A stretch of 64,000 nt of DNA. Source: DATFDN01 sp963767645 (lineage in GTDB: Bacteria; Pseudomonadota; Alphaproteobacteria; Acetobacterales; Acetobacteraceae). Below the pieces are notes generated by a model. It saw only the letters and a list, made by a program, of their open reading frames with translations. It was not told the DNA's origin and did no database searches. Position 1 is the first letter of the stretch. Every line of letters begins with the position of its first letter. The position numbers and the translations under genes were made by a program. Shown here in pieces: positions 32,141 to 41,732 of the stretch. The stretch spans positions 248,001 to 312,000 of the forward strand of contig CAVYEW010000014.1 in assembly GCA_963767645.1 (NCBI GenBank). Reading direction: 5' to 3'.

Positions 32141-33853
32141 TTAACTGCGGCCCCGTATCAGCGCCGAAGGATGCCGGGTGAGGTAGTCCGCAAGCTCCCG
32201 CATCGACTGAGCGGCGCGGTTCAACTCATAAAGCGTTTGCCCGAGCCCGGCGGTGTTCGTCCCCACCGGGCCGTTCCCGGCCGTGGTGCTGATGAGTTGG
32301 CGCGCATCGCTGACGGTGCGGTCCGCCTGGCCGGCGACCTTGCGAAGCGAGGCGAGCACGGCCGGCACCTCGGCCTTGGCCGAGGCGCTGACCTGCTCCA
32401 AGTTGGCCAGAGATTGCTGCAGGCTTTCCAGGCTCCGTGTCAGCCTGGGCGACTCGCTCAACGTGGCGAGCCGGTCGGTAAGCGTGCGGACATTGTCGGC
32501 GATCTGGTCGATCGGCAGCCGGTCCAGCTTGCCGGCCATGCCGCTTACCGCATTCATGATGCCGTCAAGCCCGCCCCCTCCGGGCGCAACGGGGATTTCG
32601 GGAGGGTCGCCGGCGATCAGAGTTGCAGGCTTGGCTCCATTCACGAAGGTCAGTTCGACATCACTCGGCCCGACCAGGGGGATCGACGAGCCGGGCTGCG
32701 CGCGCAGGCCCTGCCCGATCAGGCGGCCGAGCAGCTTGTCCATCTCGGCCCGTCCAGTCCCTGACCAAGTAGCGCCGCCGCCGAGCGCGATGCGCCAGGG
32801 TTCGATCCCCAGCACTACATGCTCGCGCAGCGTCCCGCTGGGCGGGTCGTAGACGAGGTGCGAGTTGACAACCGAGCCGACCTGCTGCCCTGCGAGCTTC
32901 ACCGCCGCCCCTTTCTCCAGCGCCCCCGCCTCGGCGCCGAACACTGCCTGGTACATCACCGCGTGCGGCCCTGGCGCATATTCGGCCTCGGTCTTGCTCT
33001 GGTAGAGCGTGAAGGCGGCGCCCTCGGGCGCGATCGGCCCCTCGGGAACGCCGGTGGGGGTTTCGAAATCCACCGCGCCGCCCAGCAGCGCGGGTAGCGA
33101 CTGGAGCTGGACCCGCGGCCCGGCGCCCGCGAGCGAGACCTGCACCGCGCCCGCATTCCAGAACCGCGTACCGTCATGCACAAGCCCGTCATAGGGCGAT
33201 CTCACGAATGCCTCGATCGTGAACACCCGATTGGGCTCGAGCTTCACCGACTCGACCGTGCCGACGTCCAGGTTGCGAAAATAGATCTGCGAGCCGCGCG
33301 AGACGCTGCCGGGGTCGCTCGCGCGCAGGACATAGTGGTGCCCCGGCACCGGCTCCGGTATCACCGGCGGCTTGGCGAGGCCCCGGTATTCATCCTGCTT
33401 GCCGCCCGGCCGCGGCTCCATCCCGATTGTTGGTCCGGAGATCACCGAGCGGATGGAGGAGAGGTCGCTAAGGCTCGCGCCCCTGATCCAGAACAGCGTG
33501 CCGGGGCCGATGTGGCCATCCATCTCCGAGCTTAGCCGGATTTCCGCCCGCACATGCTGGAGGTCCTTCTCCAGCCGAACGGAGTCCACCTCCCCCACCT
33601 TCATGCCTTGGTACTGCACCTCGGTCTGGCCGGCGCTGATGCCTTCCGCGCCCGGAAAGATGACCGTCACCTTCGGGCCGGTGGCAGAGAGCTGCTTGAA
33701 GGCGAGCCACGCCACGATGGCCACCGCCGCGATCGGGATGCCCCAGATCCAGCCCGGCCACCGGCTCCGCTCCGTCCTCGCCGGGGGCGGGTCGGGCTCG
33801 ACCCGTGGCGCGGGCTCAAGCTCATGCGGCGGTGGAGCGGTGTCGGGGCTCAT
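32141..33853 (-). CDS. pqiB: PqiB intermembrane lipid-transport protein (three MCE domains)
   Basis: The 570-aa product has a Pro-rich N terminus and one transmembrane helix at about 34-52 (WIWGIPIAAVAIVAWLAF). MCE domains follow, each with a VxVxFxGAEGI/GL pattern (KVTVIFPGAEGISAGQTEVQ; GHHYVLRASDPGSVSRGSQI and AVMYQAVFGAEAGALEKGAA). A long C-terminal amphipathic helix contains SLESLQQSLANLEQVSASAK. Stacked MCE rings make a tunnel across the periplasm. It overlaps pqiA by 4 bases. Confidence 0.93.
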   Translation of the reverse strand: MSPDTAPPPHELEPAPRVEPDPPPARTERSRWPGWIWGIPIAAVAIVAWLAFKQLSATGPKVTVIFPGAEGISAGQTEVQYQGMKVGEVDSVRLEKDLQHVRAEIRLSSEMDGHIGPGTLFWIRGASLSDLSSIRSVISGPTIGMEPRPGGKQDEYRGLAKPPVIPEPVPGHHYVLRASDPGSVSRGSQIYFRNLDVGTVESVKLEPNRVFTIEAFVRSPYDGLVHDGTRFWNAGAVQVSLAGAGPRVQLQSLPALLGGAVDFETPTGVPEGPIAPEGAAFTLYQSKTEAEYAPGPHAVMYQAVFGAEAGALEKGAAVKLAGQQVGSVVNSHLVYDPPSGTLREHVVLGIEPWRIALGGGATWSGTGRAEMDKLLGRLIGQGLRAQPGSSIPLVGPSDVELTFVNGAKPATLIAGDPPEIPVAPGGGGLDGIMNAVSGMAGKLDRLPIDQIADNVRTLTDRLATLSESPRLTRSLESLQQSLANLEQVSASAKAEVPAVLASLRKVAGQADRTVSDARQLISTTAGNGPVGTNTAGLGQTLYELNRAAQSMRELADYLTRHPSALIRGRS

Positions 33854-35049
33854 GCGCGCCTCTCAGCCTGGTCCCAGAGCAGCCGGGGATCGAACAGTTT
33901 CGCCGCGAACATGGTCATCACGATCACGGAAATGAACGCCGGCGCGCCGAGCCCGGCGCGCACGCTCAGGAAACCGCCGATCTGCATCACCGGCACGAAG
34001 ATCGCGATGGTGAAGATGTCGATATTCGACCAGCGCCCGACCTCCTCGACGAAGCGGAACAGGCGGGTCTTGGCCACGAGGCGGCGGTCGGAATGATGGT
34101 GGATCGACCACAATAGCCAGCTCAAGCCCAGCAGCTTGCCGAGCGGGATCAGGATGCTCGCGGTGAAGATGATCGCCGCCAGCGGCCAGAACCCGGCATC
34201 GACCAGCTGCATGACGCCCCAGGCGATGGTCTGGTTCTGGACCATGCCGAGACCCAACTGCACGCTCATTGGAAACCAGTTGGATACGATATAGAGCGGG
34301 AACCCGGCGATCACCAGCGCCGCCACCCGCGTCACCGCGGCGGGCTTGCGCCGCGACAGCCGCGCCAGGCAGCGCGGGCAGCGCTGGCCCGACATGGCGG
34401 CAGGCAGCACCAGGTCGCATTCGGTACATGCCAGGCGCGGGCCGGAGACCGGCGAGTCGGGCCGGCTGATCCGGCGCCAGACGGCTTGGCGGTCCAGGCT
34501 CGCGCGGGTCATCATGGTGAAGAACGCGGAGGCGATCAGACACCACCCCCCGACCCCGATGTTCACCGGAATATGCACCGCGACCCGGCTGTAGCCGATG
34601 GCGGCGCCGAACAGGAACACGTCGGGCATCGACCAGAGGTCGAGATGCTCGGCCCACCGGAACACGCGCCCGGTCCAGGGGCCCTGCCGGTCGAGACGGA
34701 TCGCCGCGAGCGCGGACGCCAGCAGGCCGAAGCGGAAGAACGGCAGGATGACCCCTTGCAGCCCGACCACGATGGCGAGCTGCGGCCAGCCTTCGTTCCA
34801 CATCTCGATCGCTCCCGAGCCGAGCCGGCTGGAGCGCTCGATTCCGGCGATGTCGATGGTCATCAATGTTGCGAGATTGGCGGGAAACCAGAGCAGGAAC
34901 GTCGTGAAGGAGAGCGCCAGCGCCGCATCAATGCTGCGCCCGGCGGTCCGCTCCAGCACTTTCCCGCACCGGCAGCACAAGATGCGGGCTCGCCGACCCA
35001 GAACCGGAACCCGCTGGATCGTCCCGCAGTCAGGACACGCGATGATCAT
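33850..35049 (-). CDS. pqiA: PqiA inner-membrane protein
   Basis: The 399-aa product has two zinc-ribbon-like motifs, CPDCG...CCRCGKVL near the N terminus and CTECDLVL...CPRCLARL in the middle, each followed by about four transmembrane helices (LSFTTFLLWFPANLATLMTI; VAALVIAGFPLYIVSNWFPM). This is the duplicated PqiA plan. It partners PqiB in lipid or hydrophobic-compound trafficking. ATG 35049 is chosen because MIIACPDCG is a normal N terminus; the frame stays open further upstream without a better start. First gene of the operon. Confidence 0.9.
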   Translation of the reverse strand: MIIACPDCGTIQRVPVLGRRARILCCRCGKVLERTAGRSIDAALALSFTTFLLWFPANLATLMTIDIAGIERSSRLGSGAIEMWNEGWPQLAIVVGLQGVILPFFRFGLLASALAAIRLDRQGPWTGRVFRWAEHLDLWSMPDVFLFGAAIGYSRVAVHIPVNIGVGGWCLIASAFFTMMTRASLDRQAVWRRISRPDSPVSGPRLACTECDLVLPAAMSGQRCPRCLARLSRRKPAAVTRVAALVIAGFPLYIVSNWFPMSVQLGLGMVQNQTIAWGVMQLVDAGFWPLAAIIFTASILIPLGKLLGLSWLLWSIHHHSDRRLVAKTRLFRFVEEVGRWSNIDIFTIAIFVPVMQIGGFLSVRAGLGAPAFISVIVMTMFAAKLFDPRLLWDQAERRA

Positions 35050-35185
35050 CGCGGTCTGCAACGCAAGCGATATGAGAGGGTTGCCTTCCCTCTCACCGTG
35101 CTGAACCGCCGTTGCACGGAAGCCAGGGCTTCCCGTGCCGCGCCCGTATGACGATATTGGCGGGGCACGCAGACGGAGCACAAAG

Positions 35186-35728
35186 ATGGCCGAGGAACTT
35201 GCGACGCTAGGCGGCGGTTGCTTCTGGTGCTTGGAGGCCGTGTTCAAGGACTTGCGCGGGGTGAGCAGCGTCAAGTCGGGCTATGCTGGGGGCCATCTGG
35301 CGAACCCGACCTACAAGCAGGTCTGCGGCGGCAGGACCGGCCATGCCGAGGTGGTCCAGGTCGCGTTCGACCCGGCGGAACTCAGCTATGCCGACCTGCT
35401 GCGGGTGTTCTTCGCCATCCATGACCCGACGACCAAGGATCGCCAGGGCAACGACATCGGCCCGCAATACCGCTCCATCATCCTCACCCATTCGGACGCG
35501 CAGCGCCGGACGGCAGAGGCGGCGATGGGAGAGATCGCGGAGGCGCGGCTATGGCCGGCGCCGCTGACCACCGAGGTTCAACCGCTCGCGGCGTTCTGGC
35601 CGGCCGAGACGGAGCATGACGACTACTTCGCGCGCAATCCCTGGTCCGGCTATTGTCAGGTGGTGGTCGCGCCGAAGGTGGCCAAGTTCCGCAAGCAGTT
35701 CACCGATCGGCTGAAGCGGGCGGCTTAG
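35186..35728 (+). CDS. msrA: Peptide methionine-S-sulfoxide reductase MsrA
   Basis: The 180-aa product has LGGGCFWCLEAVF with catalytic Cys12, the conserved SGYAGGHLANPTYKQVCGG and GHAEVVQVAFDP blocks, and AIHDPTTKDRQGNDIGPQYR with SIILTHSD. It reduces the S-form of methionine sulfoxide in damaged proteins using thioredoxin. The C terminus lacks extra recycling cysteines except the one in GYCQVVV, as in many MsrA. It is divergent from pqiA with 136 bases between starts. A hairpin repeat follows its stop. Confidence 0.95.
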   Translation: MAEELATLGGGCFWCLEAVFKDLRGVSSVKSGYAGGHLANPTYKQVCGGRTGHAEVVQVAFDPAELSYADLLRVFFAIHDPTTKDRQGNDIGPQYRSIILTHSDAQRRTAEAAMGEIAEARLWPAPLTTEVQPLAAFWPAETEHDDYFARNPWSGYCQVVVAPKVAKFRKQFTDRLKRAA

Positions 35729-35734
35729 GCGTTT

Positions 35735-35778
35735 CCCTCACCCAACCCTCTCCCCCTGGGAGAGGGTTGGGGTGAGGG
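35735..35778. repeat. Dispersed palindromic repeat, copy 3 (single hairpin between convergent genes)
   Basis: The arms CCCTCACCCAACCCTCTCCC (35735-35754) and its complement at 35758-35778 form a 20-bp stem with one bulged base and a 3-nt loop. It lies 6 bases after msrA and 16 bases before the end of the convergent fasciclin gene, so it could act as a bidirectional transcription stop despite lacking a T-tract. Confidence 0.82.
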
Positions 35779-35794
35779 GCGGCCCATTCGCGCC

Positions 35795-36376
35795 TCAGTT
35801 CGGCAGCAGCACCGAATCGACCACCTGGATCACACCATTGGACTGCATCACGTTCGGCACCGTGATCTCCGCCACGCCGCTCTTGAGCCCGCTAACGAAC
35901 AGATGGCCGTTGCTTTCGCTGATTTTCAGCGGCTCGCCCGCAACGGTCTTCAGCATCGCCTCGCCGTGCCCCTGGCGCACCAGGTCCATCAGCCTTGAGG
36001 TCGTGTAAACTCCGGGCACGACGTGATAGGTGAGGATCTTCACCAGCGTTTGCTTGTTCTCCGGCTTCAGCAATGTCGGCACGGTGTCCGGCGGCAGCTT
36101 GTCGAAGGCGGCGTTGGTCGGCGCGAAGACGGTGAATGGTCCCGGTCCCTCCAGCGTGGAGACCAGCCCGGCCGCCTTCACGGCTGCAACCAGCGTTGTG
36201 TGGTCCTTGGAGTTGACCGCGTTCTCGACGATGTTCTTCGAGGGATACATCGGCGCTCCGCCAACCATGACCGTATGCCCTGAGGAGCCCGCGCCCTGGG
36301 CGTGGGCGGGCGATACGGCGAGCGTGGCTGGCAGTGTCAGGCCGGCGAGCAGCACGGCGACGGAGCGGAGGCGCAT
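35795..36376 (-). CDS. Secreted fasciclin (FAS1) domain protein
   Basis: The 193-aa product has a signal peptide (AVLLAGLTLPATLAVSPAHA) and one FAS1 domain: VNSKDHTTLVAAVKAAGLVS, GPFTVFAPTNAAFDKLPPDT, KILTYHVVPGVYTTSRL and ITVPNVMQSNGVIQVVDSVL. All conserved H1/H2 blocks are present. FAS1 proteins mediate adhesion or matrix binding; the exact ligand is unknown. It is monocistronic. Confidence 0.93.
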   Translation of the reverse strand: MRLRSVAVLLAGLTLPATLAVSPAHAQGAGSSGHTVMVGGAPMYPSKNIVENAVNSKDHTTLVAAVKAAGLVSTLEGPGPFTVFAPTNAAFDKLPPDTVPTLLKPENKQTLVKILTYHVVPGVYTTSRLMDLVRQGHGEAMLKTVAGEPLKISESNGHLFVSGLKSGVAEITVPNVMQSNGVIQVVDSVLLPN

Positions 36377-36463
36377 CTGGAGGGTTCCTTTGCTTGCCGG
36401 CCCGCACCTGTTGCGGTGGCATAACCCTCCTACGGGCGAACCGCCCGAATAGATGCAGCGCGC

Positions 36464-37354
36464 CTACCCGGGAAGTGCCCAGCGCCACGCGTCCCACTCG
36501 GGCGCGTAGCTGCGGGGCGTCTGTGCGGGGTTTCGGTTGACCAGCGGGCGGGCATAGAGCGGGTGCTTCATGCTGCGCACCTCGTGCTCGATCGTGAACA
36601 GCACCGCGTTGGTATCCAGGTCCACGATGTCGGTGAAGCGGTACTGATGTTGGTCGCTCTCCTCGGTGATCAGCCCGCGCTCCGACAATCTGCGGTGCGG
36701 CCCGGAGAAGTCGGCGAGCGTGATCTGGACGTGGTGCCCGTCGTAAGGAGCCAGCTTGGCGTCGGTCTCGCGGAACAGCAGCCGGTTGCCGTCGCCCACC
36801 ACCGCCCAGGCATGCGCGCCCTGCGCGTCCTCGCCTACGCCGGCGAGCGCGCCCAGGATCTCGGTGTAGAAGCGCGCGATACCCGGAAGCGAGGTTCCCC
36901 TCGGCACGTCACACTCGACATACGGCATCCCCAGCGTGATCCGCCCGAAGCGGGCGGCATCCGGAGCATGGAGGCGGATGCGGTTGCCCCACGGGCAGGT
37001 CGCCTCCACCGCGTCGTTGGTCGCGCGATGGCCGAACCTGGTACCCTCAAGCTGCGGCGCGACGCTGCCCAGCCGCGCCATCAGCGCATCGAGATCGGGC
37101 ACGACCAGCCCGGTCGTGCCGCGCACCACCTGCGCCGCCCGCGTGGGCAGATGGAACTGCGCCCGGCCGACGTTGATCCACATATTGTTGGTGCTGGTCA
37201 TCAGATACGGGTCGCGCGTGAGGCCGAGCCCCGCCACGTAGAACAGCGTCGCCAGACGCTGATCGGGGATCGTGACGTTCACGTGCCCCAGCTCGATGAC
37301 GTTGCCCATGTCCTCGGCGGTGCGGTCGTAGCTTGGTTGGGTGGCGACATCCAT
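36464..37354 (-). CDS. VOC-superfamily (glyoxalase/dioxygenase fold) protein
   Basis: The 296-aa product has tandem VOC modules: VIELGHVNVTIPDQRLATLF opens the first, and GMPYVECDVPRGTSLPGIAR followed by FYTEILGALAGV opens the second. Candidate metal ligands are His in GHVNV, His in GHHVQITLADFSGP and Glu in TIEHEVRS. It is probably a ring-cleaving or related metal enzyme; substrate unknown. ATG 37354 has GAGAGGGGAAA upstream. It is divergent from the amidase gene (starts about 80 bases apart), so the two may form a small catabolic unit. Confidence 0.75.
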   Translation of the reverse strand: MDVATQPSYDRTAEDMGNVIELGHVNVTIPDQRLATLFYVAGLGLTRDPYLMTSTNNMWINVGRAQFHLPTRAAQVVRGTTGLVVPDLDALMARLGSVAPQLEGTRFGHRATNDAVEATCPWGNRIRLHAPDAARFGRITLGMPYVECDVPRGTSLPGIARFYTEILGALAGVGEDAQGAHAWAVVGDGNRLLFRETDAKLAPYDGHHVQITLADFSGPHRRLSERGLITEESDQHQYRFTDIVDLDTNAVLFTIEHEVRSMKHPLYARPLVNRNPAQTPRSYAPEWDAWRWALPG

Positions 37355-37437
37355 GACCCGGTTTCCCCTCTCCGCGCTTGATGCATGATACCGTCGTGCA
37401 ATGCCTCCGGTCCATGGGGCGAGCGAAGGGGCTTCGG

Positions 37438-38926
37438 ATGCTGGGACATGCTGTGATGGGCTGGGACGAATGGAGCCGACTGGACGGGCTCGCGCTGGCC
37501 GATCTGGTGCGGGCGCGCAAGCTCCGGCCTGCCGAGTTGCTGGCGCAGGCAGCCGCCGGCACGACGCGGATTTCGCAGCTCGAGGCGGTGATCGAGGTGT
37601 TCGACGACGTGCTCGCCGATCCAGTCGTGAATGCTCCCGATCCCGCGGGCCGGCTGCATGGGGTGCCAATCTTCCTCAAGGATTTGGGGTCGGGCCTCAG
37701 GGGGCGGGTTCAGGAGGCCGGCTCGGCGCTGCTTGCCGGCACCGTGCTCACCCGCACCGATCCGCTGGTCGCGAACTATCTCCGCGCCGGCATGATCCCG
37801 CTCGGGCGCTCGACAACGCCCGAATTCGGGCTGACCTTCGACACAGTCACCGAGTATCGCGGCGGCGGTGCGGGTCTCGCGCAATCCGTGGAACCTGGAC
37901 CGCACGCCGGGCGGGTCCTCGGGCGGGTCGGCCGCCCTGGTGGCGGCCGGGGTGACGCCGATCAGCATGGCGACGGATGGCGGTGGCTCGATCCGCATTC
38001 CGGCCGCGTGCTGCGGTCTAGTCGGGCTCAAGCCCTCGCGGGGGCGGGTCGCCCCACCGTTCGGACGCAGCGAGTATGCGAACCGGGTCAGCGTCGAAGG
38101 CGTGGTCACGCGCAGCGTGCGCGACACCGCCGCGGTGATGGACTTCGCCACGCGCGGCCCGAAGGGCGGCTCGTTCATCCCGCTGGCGTTGCCCGCCGGG
38201 CCGTATCTCGGGGCGGTCCAGTACGACCCCTCGCCTCTGCGCATTGCGCTCTCCACCGGCGATTGGGGCCGGGCGAGCCGCACCGACCCCGAGGTGGCGG
38301 CGCGCGTGCGCGAGGCGGGGCGCGCGCTCGAGGCGCTGGGCCATCATGTCGAGGAGATAACCGATGAGGCGATCTGCGACTGGGCAACGCTGTGGCGCAG
38401 TTACCTGACTGGCTGGATCAGCAGCCGCATGGCCTTCGCCGTCATGGCCGCGCAGCGCGGACTGGGCGAGGAGCAGCTGCGCGAACGGCTGAATCCGATG
38501 ACCTGGCGGCACTACCTCGCGGCGCAGCGCTACACGGTGCTCGACCTGTTGGCGATGATGGACGCGAACAACGTTGTTACCCGCCAATGGGGCGCGTTGA
38601 TGGAACGCCATGACGCCCTGCTCTGCCCGACGCTCGCGGTGCGCGTGCCGGAGGCGAATGGTCCCTACTCCCTGCTGCGCGACGAGGAATTGGAGCCGTG
38701 GGTGGAGCGCCTGGCCGATGCCGCGCGCTACACCATGCCGGCCAACGAGACCGGGCTGCCGGCGATCTCGCTTCCGGCTGGCTTGGATGGGGAGGGACTG
38801 CCGATCGGGGTGCAGGTGTATGGCGATTTCGGACGGGAGGACGTGCTGCTGCGGTTGGCGGCGCAGCTTGAGCGTGCGCGTCCTGACTGGTTCGGGGTGC
38901 GACCGAAAGTGCATGTGGCAGGGTGA
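37438..38926 (+). pseudogene. Amidase-signature enzyme gene, frameshifted
   Basis: The first frame (to about 37865) encodes an amidase N terminus with GVPIFLKDLGSGL (catalytic Lys) and TTPEFGLTFDTVTEYRG. The rest, in another frame from 37868, encodes SRNPWNLDRTPGGSSGGSAA (Ser nucleophile region), ATDGGGSIRIPAACCGLVGL (cis-Ser) and GLPAISLPAGLDGEGLPIGV. Joined, the parts make a normal ~490-aa amidase, so one small indel near 37860-37870 separates them. All three catalytic residues remain, so the lesion is recent or a sequencing error. Start at 37438 or 37456. The substrate class would be a carboxamide. Confidence 0.82.
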
Positions 38927-38940
38927 TGTCAGGATGCCAA

Positions 38941-39774
38941 TCACGGCGCCTTTCGCGCGACATAATGCAGGAACTCGCGCTTTGCGGATAACGAGAGAGG
39001 GAGTCCATCATCGCCAAGAACGTCGACGGTATCGGTGAATCCCGCCTGCCGCAGCTGATCTAGCTGCGCCGCCGGCCCGATATAGTACGTCAAGGCGCCA
39101 AATTGGTATGCGCGGTCGTTCAGAACTGCGTAGCGCTCCGTCCGAATTTGCCGGCCGGCGTTGTATAGCCGGTTCCGTATGCTCCTGCCTGCCCGGCGCA
39201 GAGTTCTGGCCAGCTCGGCCGGAGGTCTGGGCCGGAGGACGACGCGCCAGCGCCACGCCGCATCGGCAGATGCATCAAGATTGTGGCTGCTGAACGCGAA
39301 GATGCCGTCCCTGTCGAGAACACGCCGGACTTCGCCCAGGACGCGCCGACGGTCTTCGTCGCCTACGTAATCGAGACCGTTATAGGAAAACAGCACGAAG
39401 TCGAAACTTGCTGCGTCGAACATGGACAGATCCCGAGCATCTCCCCATCGGAAATCCCAGTTCGGGAAGCGCATCTGGCATTTCGCGACCATTCTCTTGC
39501 TGAAATCAACGCCGACGTAGCGGGCCACGTTCGGCGCCAGTACGGGTGCAGTTCGTCCGCCACCGACGCCGAGATCGAGGACTCTCTTGCCGAAGTAATC
39601 AGCTCGATACCGGTCAAGGATCGTCCGCTCGGCTGCCCGAAGCGCCGTGTCCTGAGCATGCTCCTCGACCACATCAGGCCGCTCGAAGACTTCTCTGTTG
39701 TTTGTCGCGAGGGCCTCCTGGTTATCCTGAGATCCGGGTTCACTCAGGCTGGTGCGGCGGTTTCGCATCAACAT
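38941..39774 (-). CDS. Class I SAM-dependent methyltransferase
   Basis: The 277-aa product has motif I KRVLDLGVGGGRTAPVLAPN, then RYVGVDFSKRMVAKCQ (motif II acidic), the DARDLSMFDAASFDFVLFSY block (motif III/IV) and VRRVLDRDGIFAFSSHNLDA. The C-terminal third is family-specific (LTYYIGPAAQLDQLRQAGFT). Target unknown. Its start lies inside the 3' end of the CelD-like gene (7-base overlap), making it the last gene of a four-gene operon. Confidence 0.88.
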   Translation of the reverse strand: MLMRNRRTSLSEPGSQDNQEALATNNREVFERPDVVEEHAQDTALRAAERTILDRYRADYFGKRVLDLGVGGGRTAPVLAPNVARYVGVDFSKRMVAKCQMRFPNWDFRWGDARDLSMFDAASFDFVLFSYNGLDYVGDEDRRRVLGEVRRVLDRDGIFAFSSHNLDASADAAWRWRVVLRPRPPAELARTLRRAGRSIRNRLYNAGRQIRTERYAVLNDRAYQFGALTYYIGPAAQLDQLRQAGFTDTVDVLGDDGLPLSLSAKREFLHYVARKAP

Positions 39775-40928
39775 CTTGCGTAATTTCCGCTAGGATGATC
39801 CACCCGCGCGTCGGCAATGCAAAGAGCGCTCGTCCTGGCTGCTCGTTTGACGGGATCTGCAAGGCTACATCCCTTTCCCCGAAAATAAAGTTTCCGAACA
39901 GCCAACTCGGCAACCTTCCCCTTCAACGAGCCTGGAAACGAAAAATCAGTCAGCTCTATCCGGGCATTGGCATAGGCGCGTTTATAGGAGTCATCGCCGC
40001 GCATGAAATCGATGCTGTCAATCTTGTTGTCTATGCACCATTGTACCAGGTGAACAAGGAGGATACTTCCGGGAGAGTCCTGCCCCCAGTTCGGATCATA
40101 GCTCGGCATGTAGTAGTGCAGGACATTGCGATGCATGAAGCCTAGATGCACGGCAAGGATCTGCTCATCGCAATTGAGCCAGGATAGATGCAGATATCCC
40201 AATTGCTCGGCGACCTCGGCCATCCGTTTCAGCAATGATGCCGCGTTGAGCGGATCGTCAAAAAGACCGGCTTCGCCCTGCCGAAGGGCCCAGGCGCTCT
40301 TCTGTTGGACAAGTGCATTCAGCACTGCATCGGGAACTGGTCCGCTGCGATGGACCCTGAAGCTAAGCATGCCTCTTCTTTCAATGCGCCGCTGCTTCCG
40401 TCGCAAGAGCTGGCGCCTCGTCCTTGAAAATGCCTTCTCCATCCAGGCCTCTCCGGACGCCCACGCCATGTCGATACGGTAGGTGGTGCTCGTCCTGGAG
40501 GAATGGCCGAACCGGGCGAGAATATCGTAACAACTGAAATCGGCGCGAACGCCTCTTATGAACGCAACGTCGTAGCGCTTACTGTTGCGAATAGCATGCC
40601 AGAAAGGCTCTCCGTCAACATGGTCGTCGAGCAGCGTGTCGCTGTAGTCGAAAACATTCACGCCTGCCCATTCGAGGAAGCGGAAGCCGTAGCGCCGGAC
40701 GACTATAAGCGGCGCGAGAGCCACGAGGCGCCCCTGGTCTCGTCCAACGGTTACATGGAGGGTCCGTTTGCTGCTTCGCCCCCGCATGTCCCACCATGCC
40801 GCGAAGAACCCCGGGTCCGTAAACAGGGTCCGCCCCACCCTGAACTGGAGCGCCCTCCACTCCTCGAATAGTTCCTCTACTCGCTCCTCAGACGAGATGG
40901 TCTGGATATCCACTGACCCATCCTTCAC
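39768..40928 (-). CDS. CelD/BcsL-type GNAT acyltransferase (FemAB-like)
   Basis: The 386-aa product belongs to the Acetyltransf_6 (CelD/BcsL) group. It has an N-terminal VEELFEEWRALQFRVGRTLF, then FTDPGFFAAWWDMRG and the core SFRVHRSGPVPD, HLSWLNCDEQILAVHLGFMH, NVLHYYMPSYDPNWGQDSPG and IDFMRGDDSYKRAYAN. The last blocks (Y.P.YD......SPG and DFMRGDE.YK) are the strong signature. Related enzymes transfer acyl or aminoacyl groups in exopolysaccharide, lipopeptide or cell-wall assembly. Substrate unknown here. Composition is less GC-rich than flanking genes. Confidence 0.85.
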   Translation of the reverse strand: MKDGSVDIQTISSEERVEELFEEWRALQFRVGRTLFTDPGFFAAWWDMRGRSSKRTLHVTVGRDQGRLVALAPLIVVRRYGFRFLEWAGVNVFDYSDTLLDDHVDGEPFWHAIRNSKRYDVAFIRGVRADFSCYDILARFGHSSRTSTTYRIDMAWASGEAWMEKAFSRTRRQLLRRKQRRIERRGMLSFRVHRSGPVPDAVLNALVQQKSAWALRQGEAGLFDDPLNAASLLKRMAEVAEQLGYLHLSWLNCDEQILAVHLGFMHRNVLHYYMPSYDPNWGQDSPGSILLVHLVQWCIDNKIDSIDFMRGDDSYKRAYANARIELTDFSFPGSLKGKVAELAVRKLYFRGKGCSLADPVKRAARTSALCIADARVDHPSGNYARC

Positions 40929-40994
40929 GGACCAGGTTGGTTTCTGGCCGACCCGATACGTCGCGCGCCCCGCCGCAGGACGGAGCGAAGCGTT

Positions 40995-41732
40995 TTAGGA
41001 ACAAACGGCGCTCTCGGTCCCAGTCCTGCCGCCCGCGTGCTTTTGGCGACAGCGCCGTACCTGGTACTCGGCGTAGAAAGTCCCGACCGTGCGGCGCACC
41101 GAGTCCAGTACCATGAACGTCGCGCGCCTTTCCGTCGTGCGCGGCTGGCCGACGGTTCCGGGATTTATCAGATACAGGGCGTCGCTCCGCAGGACTGCCT
41201 CATCGGTCCGCAGAATGCATTCCCTGCCGTCCCGGAACTCATAGATGCCAACGATATGGGTATTGCCGAACGCACAGACGCTAGGCGCCGAGGCCCGGGA
41301 TGCCAACGCCTGGAGGCTCGGCAGCCGATCCTCCACGGTGTACATGTGGAAAGTCTCGCGGCGTTCGGGAGGGACGAGCGTTCCATGCACTGCGACCAGA
41401 CAGTCGCCGAGTTGAAGCTCTGCTGGCAGAGATGCCAGAAAGTTCAGGTCGCCGACGCTCAGCTTGCGGCGAGTCCATTCGATCGCCCGCGCGGCCCGGC
41501 CGGAAAACTCCGCCATCGCAATCTGTCCCGCAACCGCCCTGTCGTGGTTGCCTGCTACACAGGCCATGTCGGCATCCCGTACCAGAGCGATGCATTCGGC
41601 GGGATTTGCGTTGTAACCTACGATGTCCCCCAGGCACACGACACGGTCCACGTCCTGACGCGCGATCTCCGGCAGGAGGGCCTGTAGCGCCTGAAGGTTG
41701 GCATGGATGTCGGACAGTATCGCGACCCTCAT
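40995..41732 (-). CDS. Calcineurin-like metallophosphoesterase
   Basis: The 245-aa product has all five metal motifs: AILSDIHANLQAL (DxH), CLGDIVGYNANP (GD), VAGNHDRAV (GNHD), LVAVHGTL and FGNTHIVG (GxTH variant), plus a late NPGTVGQPR. This is the YfcE/YmdB-like group acting on phosphodiesters or protein phosphates. Its start overlaps the ATP-grasp stop by 4 bases, so it belongs to the same operon. The ~30-residue Arg/Lys-rich tail is unusual. Confidence 0.9.
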   Translation of the reverse strand: MRVAILSDIHANLQALQALLPEIARQDVDRVVCLGDIVGYNANPAECIALVRDADMACVAGNHDRAVAGQIAMAEFSGRAARAIEWTRRKLSVGDLNFLASLPAELQLGDCLVAVHGTLVPPERRETFHMYTVEDRLPSLQALASRASAPSVCAFGNTHIVGIYEFRDGRECILRTDEAVLRSDALYLINPGTVGQPRTTERRATFMVLDSVRRTVGTFYAEYQVRRCRQKHAGGRTGTESAVCS

